Shown piece after piece: positions 17,774 to 27,212 of a stretch of DNA of 64,000 nucleotides (position 1 is its first letter; each line of letters begins with the position of its first letter). Origin of the DNA: Croceibacterium selenioxidans. GTDB lineage: Bacteria; Pseudomonadota; Alphaproteobacteria; Sphingomonadales; Sphingomonadaceae. The DNA lies in NCBI RefSeq assembly GCF_018599195.1, contig NZ_JAHFVK010000003.1:62001-126000 (forward strand), given 5' to 3'. The translations under genes were made by a program, and so were the position numbers. The notes below the pieces were generated by a model. That model was not told where the DNA came from and did not search any database. It worked only from the letters and a program-made list of their open reading frames with translations.

Positions 17774-18958
17774 CTATGCGAATGCGCGCTGGGCCAGATG
17801 CGGATAGATGCGCGGACCCAGATCGAGACGGAAGGGCTGCAGGGCCGATCCTTCCCCCGGCTGCCCGACCACGAAAGTCCGCACCACCGGTCGTGCGCCC
17901 TCCGCCTCGACCCGGAAGCGTGCGAGCGGCAGGAGCAGCGCGGTCTTGCCCTGGCGGATCGGCACGATTTGCGAGAACGGCACACGAAAAGCCCCTGAGA
18001 TCACTTTGCGCTCACCGGGTTCAAGCCGCTCGATGGTCTGCGACGGCATGGCCCCCTGACCGGGACCTGCGAGCTGTTCCTCGCGGCTCATCGAGGCGTG
18101 GGCGGAAATCATGTCGGCGCCGATCTTAAGGCCGGTAATCGGTGAAGACCCATGATTGGCAACCTCCAGCCGGTAATCGAGCGTCGCGTTCATCAGCGTG
18201 AGGCTGAGGCGCAGCGGCTCTAGTGCCACTTGCAGAGGTTCGGCGGGCGTGATGGCTGGCTGGCGCGGCGGCGACGGCGCTATCGGCACTAGCGACTCGG
18301 ACAGTGGCTCAGGCGCCGCAACGGGCGATGAATCGACTCTCGGCCGTTCGAGTTGCGGCACCTCAAGCGGAATGCCTGCAAGGGGACGACGGCGCCACCA
18401 GACGAGCGCCACCAGGGCGAGTCCGGCGAGCACCAATATTCCACCGAGAATCCAAGGCCAGGCCGCCCCGCCCTCGTTACGATCGCCGAAGTCCCGGATC
18501 GGTATTGGCGCTCGAGCGACGGGCTGGGTTGCGATGGCCGGAGCGGCGCTCTCCGCCGTGGGCTCTTCAGTGACGGCGGGCGGCTCGCCACCGATGGCTA
18601 TTGCCGTTTCAGCGGCAGGGGCCCTCTGAGTCGCTTGAGGCCGGGGCGCTGTCGTCTGCCTCGCGAAGGGTGGCGGAGTTACTTGCGGTGCCGGGGTTGC
18701 CTCGACCGGGCGCACTTGCGTTGGCGCAGGGGTCGGCGTGGGCTGCGGGCCTCGCGATTCCGGCACGTCGGGGACGACCGGACCCTGGCGCTGAGGAGGG
18801 GGTTGCGCCTCCGACGTGGAAGGGGGCAGGCGGAAATCGGCGACGCTGGCCACGGCGGGCGCAGCCGCCCACAGCGCAAGCGCGCTCGCGCCGGCAATCC
18901 GGCAGGTTATCTTCGACCTAGGAATTTTGAACGTCCGACCCATCGATTTACGCCGCAT
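17774..18958 (-). CDS. Proline-rich protein with a central membrane helix (unknown)
   Basis: About 394 residues. It has an N-terminal signal-like hydrophobic segment (about 20-35) and a long Pro/Ala/Thr-rich disordered stretch. A transmembrane helix with flanking tryptophans and arginines (AWPWILGGILVLAGLALVALVWWRRR) is followed by a C-terminal soluble domain of about 150 residues (LRLSLTLMNATLDYRLEVANHGSSPITGLKIGADM). The topology suggests a periplasmic N-part and a cytoplasmic C-part or the reverse. Similar proteins are found beside queF in sphingomonads, but I know no function. ATGs at 18958 and 18943 are both possible; the frame opens to 19057, overlapping queF. Confidence 0.7.
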   Translation of the reverse strand: MRRKSMGRTFKIPRSKITCRIAGASALALWAAAPAVASVADFRLPPSTSEAQPPPQRQGPVVPDVPESRGPQPTPTPAPTQVRPVEATPAPQVTPPPFARQTTAPRPQATQRAPAAETAIAIGGEPPAVTEEPTAESAAPAIATQPVARAPIPIRDFGDRNEGGAAWPWILGGILVLAGLALVALVWWRRRPLAGIPLEVPQLERPRVDSSPVAAPEPLSESLVPIAPSPPRQPAITPAEPLQVALEPLRLSLTLMNATLDYRLEVANHGSSPITGLKIGADMISAHASMSREEQLAGPGQGAMPSQTIERLEPGERKVISGAFRVPFSQIVPIRQGKTALLLPLARFRVEAEGARPVVRTFVVGQPGEGSALQPFRLDLGPRIYPHLAQRAFA

Positions 18959-19046
18959 GTTGGGTGAGGCGCTGAATAGTCCGTGAACCGCCCTACGCAA
19001 AGCGCCGCCTTGTGCATGGCGTCCGATAGGGGCAAGAGCGCGACCG

Positions 19047-19511
19047 ATGAGTGACACAACCTCAGACGCGCCGCGCCACCTTGGGCAACAGAGCGCCTTG
19101 CCAGCTTCTCCCGAAGAAGCCGTACTCGACTATGTGCCTAACCCGCGTGCCGGCACGCTCTATCTCGTGCGTTTCGCGGCCCCAGAATTCACGTCGTTGT
19201 GCCCGGTCACCGGGCAGCCCGATTTTGCCCATCTCGTCATCGACTATGCGCCTGGCGACACGATCGTCGAATCCAAGAGCCTCAAGCTGTTCCTGGCCTC
19301 GTTCCGCAATCACGGCGCATTCCACGAGGACGTGACGGTCGGCATAGGTAAGCGGCTATTCGACGAGATGGCCCCGCAATGGTTACGGATCGGCGGCTAC
19401 TGGTATCCGCGGGGCGGCATTCCGATCGACGTGTTCTGGCAAAGCGGTTCGTCGCCCGCAGGTCTCTGGATACCGGATCAGGGCGTTTCGGGATATCGCG
19501 GACGAGGGTGA
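19047..19511 (+). CDS. queF: NADPH-dependent 7-cyano-7-deazaguanine reductase
   Basis: Reduces preQ0 to preQ1 in queuosine synthesis. It has 154 residues, the short one-domain (type I) form. The catalytic cysteine is in [10 protein letters not shown]. The preQ0-binding glutamate is in the conserved [21 protein letters not shown] stretch. The rest of the de novo pathway (queC, queD, queE) is not in this window. A precursor transporter is encoded at 36335. Confidence 0.94.
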   Translation: MSDTTSDAPRHLGQQSALPASPEEAVLDYVPNPRAGTLYLVRFAAPEFTSLCPVTGQPDFAHLVIDYAPGDTIVESKSLKLFLASFRNHGAFHEDVTVGIGKRLFDEMAPQWLRIGGYWYPRGGIPIDVFWQSGSSPAGLWIPDQGVSGYRGRG

Positions 19512-19578
19512 GTTGCTACCGCGACCAGCGTTTGACTAGACCAAGCCGGCGAAACGCGCCGCTACATGGGGGTAAACG

Positions 19579-20880
19579 ATGCGCATTGTAATGATCGGAA
19601 GCGGTTACGTCGGCCTCGTCTCCGGTGCCTGCCTTGCCGATTTCGGGCATCATGTCTGTTGTGTCGACAAGGACGCCAGCAAGATCGAGGCTCTGCATCA
19701 GGGCCGTATTCCGATTTTCGAGCCCGGCCTGGATGAGTTGGTGGCTAAGAACGTGGCGGCGGGACAACTGCAGTTTTCGCTCGATCTCATCGAAGCGCTG
19801 CCAAATGCTGACGCTGTGTTCATCGCAGTCGGCACGCCATCGCGTCGTGGCGACGGCCATGCGGACCTCAGCTACGTCTACGCGGCCGCGCGTGAGATGG
19901 CCCCTCACCTCGACGCCGGCACGGTCGTGGTCACCAAGTCAACGGTTCCGGTCGGCACGGGGGACGAGGTCGAGCGCATCATACGCGAGGCGGCTCCGGA
20001 TCTTTCCTTCTCGGTCGCTTCCAATCCGGAGTTCCTCCGCGAAGGCGCGGCAATCGAGGACTTCAAGCGCCCCGACCGCGTGGTCATCGGCGTCAACGAC
20101 GATCACGCTGCCGACGTGCTGCGGGAAATCTACCGCCCGCTGCTCGGCAACGAGACGCGTCTGCTCGCGATGTCGCGGCGCGCGGCCGAACTGACGAAAT
20201 ACGCGGCGAACGCCTTCCTCGCGACCAAGATCAGCTTCATCAACGAGATCGCTGACCTGTGCGAGCGGGTGGGTGCCGACGTGCAGAACGTGGCCAAGGG
20301 CATCGGCCTCGATTCCCGCATCGGCGCACGCTTCTTACAGCCGGGGCCGGGATATGGTGGTTCGTGCTTTCCCAAGGACACACTCGCCCTGCTCAAGACC
20401 GCGCAGGACTACGAAGCGCCGTTGCGGATCGTCGAGGCCGTGGTGGCATCGAACGACGGCCGCAAGCGTTCGATGGGCCGCAAGGTGATCCACGCGCTCA
20501 ACGGTCAGTCGCAGGGCAAGACGGTCGCGTTGCTGGGCCTGACGTTCAAGGCCAATACCGATGATATGCGCGACTCGCCGGCCCTTGCGATCGTCCGCAC
20601 GCTTCAGGACGGAGGCGTGGCGGTACGGGCTTACGATCCCGAAGGGATGGAGCAGGCGGCAAACGTGCTCGACGACGTCACCTATTGCGGCGATGCTTAC
20701 GAAGCCATGGAAGGCGCCGACGCAGCTGTCATCGTGACGGAGTGGGACGCGTTTCGCGCTCTCGATTTCCAGCGGGCTGGAACGGCGCTAAACGACAAGC
20801 TGCTGGTCGACTTGCGTAACCTCTACGACCGGGCCGACGTCGAACGCCACGGCTTCCGGTATGTCGCGGTAGGCCGTTAG
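19579..20880 (+). CDS. ugd: UDP-glucose 6-dehydrogenase
   Basis: Oxidises UDP-glucose to UDP-glucuronate with two NAD+, feeding exopolysaccharide and lipid glycan synthesis. It has 433 residues. It starts with the Rossmann motif MIGSGYVGLVSG. The catalytic cysteine is in GPGYGGSCFPKDT (about residue 260). It also has VASNPEFLREGAA and GLTFKANTDDMRDSPAL. An in-line GGGGG ribosome site lies just before the ATG. It stands alone on its strand. Confidence 0.95.
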   Translation: MRIVMIGSGYVGLVSGACLADFGHHVCCVDKDASKIEALHQGRIPIFEPGLDELVAKNVAAGQLQFSLDLIEALPNADAVFIAVGTPSRRGDGHADLSYVYAAAREMAPHLDAGTVVVTKSTVPVGTGDEVERIIREAAPDLSFSVASNPEFLREGAAIEDFKRPDRVVIGVNDDHAADVLREIYRPLLGNETRLLAMSRRAAELTKYAANAFLATKISFINEIADLCERVGADVQNVAKGIGLDSRIGARFLQPGPGYGGSCFPKDTLALLKTAQDYEAPLRIVEAVVASNDGRKRSMGRKVIHALNGQSQGKTVALLGLTFKANTDDMRDSPALAIVRTLQDGGVAVRAYDPEGMEQAANVLDDVTYCGDAYEAMEGADAAVIVTEWDAFRALDFQRAGTALNDKLLVDLRNLYDRADVERHGFRYVAVGR

Positions 20881-20899
20881 GAGCGCAAGCGTACATAGC

Positions 20900-20926
20900 T
20901 GCCCCGGGGCGATTTCCACCGGGGCA
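20900..20926 (+). other. Hairpin after ugd
   Basis: TGCCCCGG (20900-20907) pairs perfectly with CCGGGGCA (20919-20926) across an 11-base loop. There is no T-tract after it (AAATGGGG), so it may be a weak or Rho-assisted terminator for ugd, or part of the next gene's leader. Confidence 0.4.
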
Positions 20927-21012
20927 AATGGGGTAGGGGACCGCCGGGCTGGTGGCCGATGCGAACTCACGCTAAGTTCCTGCAAGCCAAGGGGTAGGCA
21001 GGGGGTTCGGTA

Positions 21013-22257
21013 ATGAGGAAGCGTTTTCTTCGGCTTGCTGGTGTAGCGTCGGTTGCGGGTCTGGCCATCTTGGCCGCGGTGCCCGCGATTTCCCAGGGCG
21101 GCTCGGCCCCCCCGGTTCGCTATACGATCGACGCGGGCACGATCTCCGGCATGGGCGCAATGGGCGCCAATGGCGGCGGCGGCTTGAATTCGGCGATGGC
21201 GATGATGCGTGGTGGCGGCAACCAGGTGGCGCATGAGCTCCGGCTGCGTCTGGGTTCGAGCCAGGCTCCGGCGGGAGATCCCAAAGCGGATCATTTCATT
21301 CCGCAGGGCATGCGCATGGGGGCCTCGCTGCCGCTGGTGACGCCGCGACAGGTCACCGGAACGCAGGAGTACACGCCGGGCCAAATGCCGACCGGACGAC
21401 TGCTGCTGTTCTGGGGCTGTGGCGAACATGCCGGGCCCGGGCAGCCGGTGGTGATCGACTTCTCGAAGCTGGCTCGTGGGCAAGTGCCTCCGGGCCTCTA
21501 CGCGCAGTCGCTTAACTTGCCGGAAGACTGGTCGATCACTTCTGCCAATAGCAAGACTTTCGGCGAGTGGCCGAACGAGCGGGATCCCAAGCCGGTGCCG
21601 GGTAACGCCTCGCTTCTGGGGACCCAGCGCATCGCGAGCACTTATGCGCCGGAGATTTCGTTCGAGCTCGCCAACGACTTCATGTCCGCCCTGCGTCCAT
21701 CGACGGCCGACGCAGCGGGCGGGGCTGTGAACCTCAGCTGGAACTCGGTGCCGACCGCCACCGGATACTACGCCTGGGTGATGGCCATGAACCCCGACCA
21801 AAGTGGCCAGCCGCGTGACATGGTGTGGTGGACCTCCTCCTCAACCCAGCAATTTGGCGGACCGATGTGGGATTGGCTCTCACCGAGTACGGTGCAGAAG
21901 CTAATCACTGCAAAAACGGTCATGCCGCCAAGCCAGACCAGCTGCACGATCCCGGCCGAGGTGCGTGAGCAAGGTGGGCCGTTCATGATGACCAACCTTT
22001 ATGCCTACGGCCCGCAGGCGGATTTCTCCTACCCCGTCCGGCCGGCCAACGCGGCGCGCAGTTGGCAGCCGGACTGGATTGCCCGCGTCCGCTTCCGCGC
22101 GAACGCCATGGTCATGCACGGCATGCCGGGAATGAGCGACTTCGGAGCATCGTCAGAGTCCTCTGAAGAGGCGCAACCGGCGCAACAGGGCCAGGAACTT
22201 CCGCGCTGCAAAGGCTTGTCGGGCATTGCCAAACGGGCAGCGGGACTGTGCCAGTGA
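21013..22257 (+). CDS. Secreted protein of unknown function
   Basis: A 414-residue protein with a clear signal peptide (to about residue 28, ending A-I-S-Q). After it comes a Gly/Met-rich stretch (GMGAMGANGGGG), then a soluble domain with strand-like segments such as GAVNLSWNSVPTATGYYAWVMAM, which resembles a fibronectin-III-like strand pattern. A conserved FWGCGEHAGPGQP motif and two C-terminal cysteines (LPRCKGLSGIAKRAAGLCQ) suggest disulfides. I recognise no family; similar large secreted unknowns occur in sphingomonads. Confidence 0.8.
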   Translation: MRKRFLRLAGVASVAGLAILAAVPAISQGGSAPPVRYTIDAGTISGMGAMGANGGGGLNSAMAMMRGGGNQVAHELRLRLGSSQAPAGDPKADHFIPQGMRMGASLPLVTPRQVTGTQEYTPGQMPTGRLLLFWGCGEHAGPGQPVVIDFSKLARGQVPPGLYAQSLNLPEDWSITSANSKTFGEWPNERDPKPVPGNASLLGTQRIASTYAPEISFELANDFMSALRPSTADAAGGAVNLSWNSVPTATGYYAWVMAMNPDQSGQPRDMVWWTSSSTQQFGGPMWDWLSPSTVQKLITAKTVMPPSQTSCTIPAEVREQGGPFMMTNLYAYGPQADFSYPVRPANAARSWQPDWIARVRFRANAMVMHGMPGMSDFGASSESSEEAQPAQQGQELPRCKGLSGIAKRAAGLCQ

Positions 22258-22315
22258 GCGGATAGGGCGAGCCATCGCTGGCGATCGGAAAGCTGTCGCT
22301 GCCCTTCGTGAAAGC

Positions 22316-22391
<76 letters not shown>

Positions 22392-22410
22392 GCCTGGAAG
22401 TGCCTTTGCT

Positions 22411-23295
22411 TCAAGCGACGCCGAAGGTCCAGCCTTCGGTGCGAGCTATTTCTGGGGTGAGGCGTTCTGGCGCCCACAATTCCGGTCTGCCGGCGTTGGC
22501 TCGCAGCCAGGCGGCCGTGATGAGGGCATCGGCCTTGTGATCGTCGATCGGCACGTTTTGGCGCCAGGGCTTGCTGCCCAGCGCTGCGAGGGCTTGGTCG
22601 AGTGAATCGCGATCCCGAATCTTGGAGGCTCCCGCGCGGCGTCCAGCGGCGAGAGCGGCAATGGTCGTGTAGATTTCGACTATGGCAGAGCCAGCGGATG
22701 GGAGCGAATCGATTGGCCAGACGGGTAACTGCCCGTCGAGCCCGTGGAGCAGCCGCATGCCTGTCAGGCTCGACTTGCCGACTTGTGCCGCGCCGACCAA
22801 GTTGAAATTGCTGTAGGGTTTGCAACCCATCAACTCCTGCGCTCCCTCGGTGACGCGGAATCGTCCGCGGCGGTGTTGAGCGGCGGAGTGATGGAAGTGT
22901 TCTCCTTCTCGCGAGCCATGGCGTCGGAAATAGCGGCTCGCGGCGTCATGCTCGACGAAGCTCGTCGCGCCCAGGTACGGATCGTCCTGACACAGGCTGT
23001 CCACGAGACCCCAGAGTTCGCGTGCCGATGAAGGACTTTCCTCCCAACCGGGGAAGAAGGCTTCACAGTCGACAAAGGGCAGTGAGATCCCAAGGTCGAG
23101 GCCAACGAGGCTGCCTTCCAATAAGTCGTCGGCCAGCCACCGCAGGACTTCGGGCCGGGACCATATGTGACCCGGCCGAACCAGCTTTGGCGCGTCGTCA
23201 CCGATCGAGCAGATCGCCAGCGCAATTCCGCGATGTCGCTCTCCCACCGCGCCCGACCAGTCGATCGCGGTGAAATGGCGAAAGCGATAGCTCAC
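22411..23295 (-). CDS. DUF429-like predicted RNase-H-fold protein
   Basis: About 294 residues. It opens with YRFRHFTAIDWSGA and carries acidic segments GLDLGISLPF (about residue 77) and DDHKADALITAAWLRA near the C-terminus. The spacing and acidic residues fit an RNase-H-like fold of the DUF429 type, a family of predicted but largely untested nucleases. I use GTG 23295, with GGAAG close upstream. The longer open frame to 23496 overlaps rarA and is not coding. It follows rarA by 25 bp and may be co-transcribed. Confidence 0.7.
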   Translation of the reverse strand: MSYRFRHFTAIDWSGAVGERHRGIALAICSIGDDAPKLVRPGHIWSRPEVLRWLADDLLEGSLVGLDLGISLPFVDCEAFFPGWEESPSSARELWGLVDSLCQDDPYLGATSFVEHDAASRYFRRHGSREGEHFHHSAAQHRRGRFRVTEGAQELMGCKPYSNFNLVGAAQVGKSSLTGMRLLHGLDGQLPVWPIDSLPSAGSAIVEIYTTIAALAAGRRAGASKIRDRDSLDQALAALGSKPWRQNVPIDDHKADALITAAWLRANAGRPELWAPERLTPEIARTEGWTFGVA

Positions 23296-23320
23296 TTCTT
23301 CCGGAAGTGGAGCGGTCGAC

Positions 23321-24640
23321 TCACGACTGCCGCTCCTTTCGGCGCTTGTCCCACCATTCGATCCGCTCGCGGACCTGGCGTTCGAACCCACGTTCGACCG
23401 GCTCGTAGAAGATCTGCGGCTCCATCTCCGCGGGCCAGTAGTTGTCGCCCGAGCACCCTTCTTCTGCGTTGTGATCGTAGGTGTAACCTTGGCCATAGCC
23501 GATGTCTTTCATCAGCTTGGTCGGTGCGTTGAGGATGTTTTGCGGTGGCATCAGGCTGCCGGTATCCCGAGCGCTCTTCCAGGCCGCTTTCTGGGCCATG
23601 TACGCGGCATTCGATTTGGGCGCCGTGGCGCAATAGAGGCAGGCCTGCACGATCGCGAGCTCACCTTCAGGGGATCCGAGGAAATCGTAAGCTTCCTTGG
23701 CGGCGATGCATTGCGTCAGCGCTTGTGGGTCGGCGAGTCCGATATCTTCGCTGGCAAAGCGGGTGATCCGCCGCAACACATAGAGCGGCTCTTCGCCGGC
23801 CACCAGCATCCGTGCGAGGTAATAGAGCGCCGCCTGCGGATCCGAGCCGCGCATCGACTTATGCAGCGCCGAGATCAGGTTGTAGTGCCCCTCCCGATCC
23901 TTGTCGTAGACCGCCACCCGACGCTGAAGGAATGCACCGAGTTCGGCCGGTCCCAGGGGATCGGGAATTCTCGCGGAATAGAGCGTCTCGGCTTGGTTGA
24001 GCAGGAAGCGGCCGTCGCCGTCTGCCGAAGCTATCAGGGCCTCGCGCGCGCCGGGCGTGAGGGGGAGGGGGCCTTCCAGGGCCTCCGCCCGCTCAAGCAA
24101 CTTGCCGAGTGCCGCCGGATCGAGCCGGTGGAGGATCAGAACCTGGGCACGACTGAGCAGCGCGGCGTTTAGCTCGAAACTGGGGTTCTCCGTCGTCGCG
24201 CCGACCAGCGTCACGGTTCCGCGCTCGACGAAGGGCAGGAAGCCGTCTTGCTGCGCGCGGTTGAAGCGATGGATCTCGTCGACGAAGAGCAAGGTGCGCC
24301 GGCCGGCCAACTGGGCCACTTCGGCCTCGGCAAAGGCCTTCTTGAGATCGGCAACGCCTGAGAACACGGCGCTGATGGCCACGAACCTCATCCCGACGGC
24401 ATCAGCCAGGAGGCGGGCGATGCTGGTTTTGCCGGTGCCTGGCGGCCCCCAGAGGATCATGCTCGACAGGCGACCGGCGGCGACCATGCGGCCGATTGCT
24501 CCTTCCGGTCCTGTCAAGTGCTCCTGCCCTATGATCTCGTTCAGCGAGCGCGGCCGAAGACGATCGGCAAGCGGCGCGTCTGCGCGCGGCTCGTCGGCGG
24601 GTGGCGTATGGGGCATTTCGTCAGCGAACAAGTCGGCCAT
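23321..24640 (-). CDS. rarA: AAA+ recombination factor RarA (MgsA)
   Basis: A clamp-loader-like ATPase that acts at stalled replication forks. It has 439 residues. Walker A is GPPGTGKTS, Walker B is LLFVDEIHRFN, and sensor 1 is LVGATTENPSFELN. The C-terminal part includes the tetramerisation region (SAFHKS-type: NLISALHKSMRGSDPQAALYYLARML) and ends with YKYPHD-like YDHNAEEG. These are the signatures of the RarA/MgsA/WRNIP1 family. It is divergent from the padR gene with a 92-bp gap. Confidence 0.95.
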   Translation of the reverse strand: MADLFADEMPHTPPADEPRADAPLADRLRPRSLNEIIGQEHLTGPEGAIGRMVAAGRLSSMILWGPPGTGKTSIARLLADAVGMRFVAISAVFSGVADLKKAFAEAEVAQLAGRRTLLFVDEIHRFNRAQQDGFLPFVERGTVTLVGATTENPSFELNAALLSRAQVLILHRLDPAALGKLLERAEALEGPLPLTPGAREALIASADGDGRFLLNQAETLYSARIPDPLGPAELGAFLQRRVAVYDKDREGHYNLISALHKSMRGSDPQAALYYLARMLVAGEEPLYVLRRITRFASEDIGLADPQALTQCIAAKEAYDFLGSPEGELAIVQACLYCATAPKSNAAYMAQKAAWKSARDTGSLMPPQNILNAPTKLMKDIGYGQGYTYDHNAEEGCSGDNYWPAEMEPQIFYEPVERGFERQVRERIEWWDKRRKERQS

Positions 24641-24693
24641 CGGCTACAGATAGGCGTTGGTCGACCGAGGGGCGACTTGAATTTTTCCTCTTC

Positions 24694-24717
24694 TAAGATA
24701 TATCGTAGAATATCTAT
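24694..24717. promoter_or_regulatory. Candidate PadR operator
   Basis: An AT-rich inverted repeat in a GC-rich genome, GATAT (24697-24701) with ATATC (24710-24714). With flanks it reads TAAGATAT...ATATCTAT. It lies 16 bp before the padR start and just before its GGAGG ribosome site (24719-24723), where PadR-family regulators commonly autoregulate. It could also affect the divergent rarA. Confidence 0.5.
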
Positions 24718-24732
24718 TGGAGGATCATCATC

Positions 24733-25398
24733 ATGATCTACACGGATTGCGATTTCGGTGACGGCCGGGAATGGAAGGCCATGGCTGACAAGTGGGGCAA
24801 GATGCGCTGGGGCGGACCTGGCGGGCCATTCGGACCCGGGGGTCCGTTCGGACCGGGCGGCGTATTTGGTCCAGGTGGCGTCTTTGGCCCAAAGGGCGGC
24901 CCATGGGGCCCAGGCGGCCCCCGCCGTCACGGGCGCGACCGCAAGTTTGGCCGCGACGAACAGCGGCTGATGCTCCTGTCGCTCATCAATGAACAACCGC
25001 GTCACGGCTACGATTTGATCAAGGCGATGGAGGAACTGTCGGGTGGCCATTACTCGCCAAGCCCGGGCGTGATCTATCCGGCGCTTTCGTTGCTGGCTGA
25101 CGAGGGCCTGGTGGTCGAGCAGCAAAGCAACGACCAGAGGCGCAAGTTCGCCATTACTCCCGCAGGGAAGGCGGTGCTCGAGGCGGAGGCGGACGCGGCC
25201 GCCCGGGCAATGGAGCGTTTGACCGGACTGGGTGAAAAGGCCGAACGCCATCGTTCGCCTTCTATCGAGCGGGCAGCGTTCGGCTTGTTCACTGCCGTTG
25301 GCCAACGGATGGCCAACAGTGGCGGTAATGACGAAGATTTGCCGCACCGGATCGCCGAAATTCTCGACGAAGCGGCGCAGAAGATCGAGCGGCTCTAG
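24733..25398 (+). CDS. PadR-family transcriptional regulator with Gly-rich N-terminus
   Basis: A 221-residue protein. The first ~70 residues are a Gly/Pro/Phe repeat (FGPGG units), then [10 protein letters not shown]. The PadR winged helix follows: [51 protein letters not shown]. The C-terminal helix probably dimerises. PadR proteins are mostly repressors responding to small molecules or membrane stress. The repeat N-terminus is seen in other PadR proteins too; it is probably a flexible tail. The gene after it (membrane protein) may be a target. Confidence 0.9.
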   Translation: MIYTDCDFGDGREWKAMADKWGKMRWGGPGGPFGPGGPFGPGGVFGPGGVFGPKGGPWGPGGPRRHGRDRKFGRDEQRLMLLSLINEQPRHGYDLIKAMEELSGGHYSPSPGVIYPALSLLADEGLVVEQQSNDQRRKFAITPAGKAVLEAEADAAARAMERLTGLGEKAERHRSPSIERAAFGLFTAVGQRMANSGGNDEDLPHRIAEILDEAAQKIERL

Positions 25399-25470
25399 CC
25401 TACCCGATTTCTCCCTTCCACAGGCGTGTGATACACTCTTGGTGTGATCGCGCCTGAGGGAGGGACTGCG

Positions 25471-25914
25471 ATGGCAATTGCAAGTCCGGTAGCAACGCCG
25501 AAACACCTTCGGGTGGTCGGCATCGTCTCGCTGCTATGGAACGCCGTCGGGGCGACCGACTATACGATGACGGCTCTCGGCAACACCGCCTATCTCGAAA
25601 GCATGGGGTTTGGGCCAGAAGAGCAGGCCTGGGTCGATGCCTTTCCCGCCTGGGCCGTGGCGGCCTGGGCAATCGGAGTGTGGGCCTCCATCGTCGGCTC
25701 GATCCTCCTGTTGATGCGCTCGCGCCATGCGGTGACGGCGTTCGTGATCTCCGCGATCGGCGCAATCGTCAGCTTTGCCTATCAGTTCACCTCGGAGAGG
25801 CCGACTTCGATGGAAGGCGGTTCGGCGCTCATTATGCCGGTCGTGATTGTCATCCTGATCGTTGCGCAGTGGTATTATGCGCGGCGGATGGACGCTGCCG
25901 GGGTGCTGCGCTGA
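25471..25914 (+). CDS. Four-helix membrane protein of unknown function
   Basis: About 147 residues with four hydrophobic segments (around 20-40, 60-85, 90-110 and 120-140). The ATG at 25471 has GGGAGGG about six bases upstream; the frame opens at 25444. It lies 73 bp after padR on the same strand and may be controlled by it. Its last 65 bases overlap, in antisense, the 3' end of the glycosyltransferase gene. I recognise no family. Confidence 0.7.
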   Translation: MAIASPVATPKHLRVVGIVSLLWNAVGATDYTMTALGNTAYLESMGFGPEEQAWVDAFPAWAVAAWAIGVWASIVGSILLLMRSRHAVTAFVISAIGAIVSFAYQFTSERPTSMEGGSALIMPVVIVILIVAQWYYARRMDAAGVLR

Positions 25915-27061
25915 CAAGCGCCTTGCGTTCGGCCAGCCGCAGGTAGAGCTCGGCAACCGATCCGTTGATCGCATCCCAGGAATAAGTGAGGCTGCGCAGT
26001 TCGCCCGCCGCTCCGTGCTTATGCCGCAGTGCCGCGTCACGAATGTAAGTGGCGATAACCTCGGCAAAGGCGGCGCTGTCACCGGGCTCTACCAGTCGTC
26101 CTGTTTCTCCGTCGACGACGAGGCTCGTACTTCCTGTCGCTCTCGCCGCGACTACCGGCAGGCCCGAGGCCATGGCTTCAAGCGTGACATTGCCGAACGT
26201 CTCGGTGACCGAGGGGTTGAGCAGCATGTCCATGCTGGCGACCGCTCGTCCGAGATCGCCGCCAGTCAGCATCCCGGCAAAGATTGCTCCGGGCACCCGT
26301 TCGGCGAACCAATCGTGCGCCGGCCCCTTGCCGATGACGAGCACCTTGTGCGGAGCGCCCTGGCTGCGCAGGCGGGCAACAGTGTCGGCAAAGACGTCGA
26401 GGCCCTTTTCCATCACCAATCGGCCGAGGAAGCCGACCACGACGTCATCGTCCGCAATGCCCAGCGAGCGGCGCCATTCGAGATCGCGGTGGCGGGGATC
26501 AAAGATCTCGCGGTCGACACCGCGCGACCAGATTTCGATATCGCTGCTCATCCCCTGCTCGCGAAGCACTTCGGCCATGCTCTCCGAAGGGGCTACCAGC
26601 GCGTCGCAGCGGTTATAGAAGCGCTTGAGAATGCTTTCGAGCCAGGGTTCGGCAAAGCCCATGCCGTAATAGCGCGGATAGGTTTCGAACCGGGTATGGA
26701 CCGACGCCAGCACGGGCAGATGGCGCGCCTCGGCCCAACCGAGGGCGGCGTGAGCCGTGGGGTCTGGCGACGCCAGGTGCATCACCGTGGGAGAGAAACG
26801 CTCCAGATCGGTCTTGTTCTTCGCCGATAGCCCGAGCGGGAAGCGATATTCGCTACGGAAGGGGATCGGGACGGCGGGCACGCCAATGAGATCCCCAGTG
26901 GGGGGGAACGCCGGCTGGGACACGACGGGTGCGTAGACACGCACCGCGGCACCCTGCCTCAACAAAAAGTCTACCAGGCGGTTCAGGGCCTGGTTCGCGC
27001 CGTCGCGGACATAATTGTAGTTGCCGCTGAACAGGGCGACGCGCAGATCGGCAATGTCCAT
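25850..27061 (-). CDS. GT-B glycosyltransferase, GT4-like
   Basis: A 403-residue enzyme of the GT4 type, probably a glycosyl- or mannosyltransferase acting on a lipid or sugar. The N-terminal Rossmann part starts LRVALFSGNYNYVRDGANQAL. The donor-binding part has VVGFLGRLVMEKGLDVF and the E-x7-E motif in PSVTETFGNVTLEAMASGLPVVA. This resembles GDP-mannose-dependent alpha-mannosyltransferases, but the sugar cannot be assigned. The last ~20 residues are unconserved-looking and overlap the convergent gene. Confidence 0.85.
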   Translation of the reverse strand: MDIADLRVALFSGNYNYVRDGANQALNRLVDFLLRQGAAVRVYAPVVSQPAFPPTGDLIGVPAVPIPFRSEYRFPLGLSAKNKTDLERFSPTVMHLASPDPTAHAALGWAEARHLPVLASVHTRFETYPRYYGMGFAEPWLESILKRFYNRCDALVAPSESMAEVLREQGMSSDIEIWSRGVDREIFDPRHRDLEWRRSLGIADDDVVVGFLGRLVMEKGLDVFADTVARLRSQGAPHKVLVIGKGPAHDWFAERVPGAIFAGMLTGGDLGRAVASMDMLLNPSVTETFGNVTLEAMASGLPVVAARATGSTSLVVDGETGRLVEPGDSAAFAEVIATYIRDAALRHKHGAAGELRSLTYSWDAINGSVAELYLRLAERKALVSAAPRQRPSAAHNTTAQRSG

Positions 27062-27212
27062 CGAGGCCCCCTAAGGCCTGTGTCGCGCCCCGGCAATGGC
27101 TGCTTTGGCAGGCAGCAAGCCGGCCCGATCCGCAAAACGGGGAAAACACCTATCAGGCTACCGTGGCAGGAAGGTCACAGAAGCGGCTGCCGTTGCCGCC
27201 AGCTAGGCCGCC

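Noticed and set aside
27104-27123. Sigma-54-like TTGGCAGG-CAGC-AAGCC before TonB receptor 1
   Set aside because: GG and GC are ten bases apart, but both halves deviate (CAGG, AAGC); by chance such matches are expected in GC-rich DNA.
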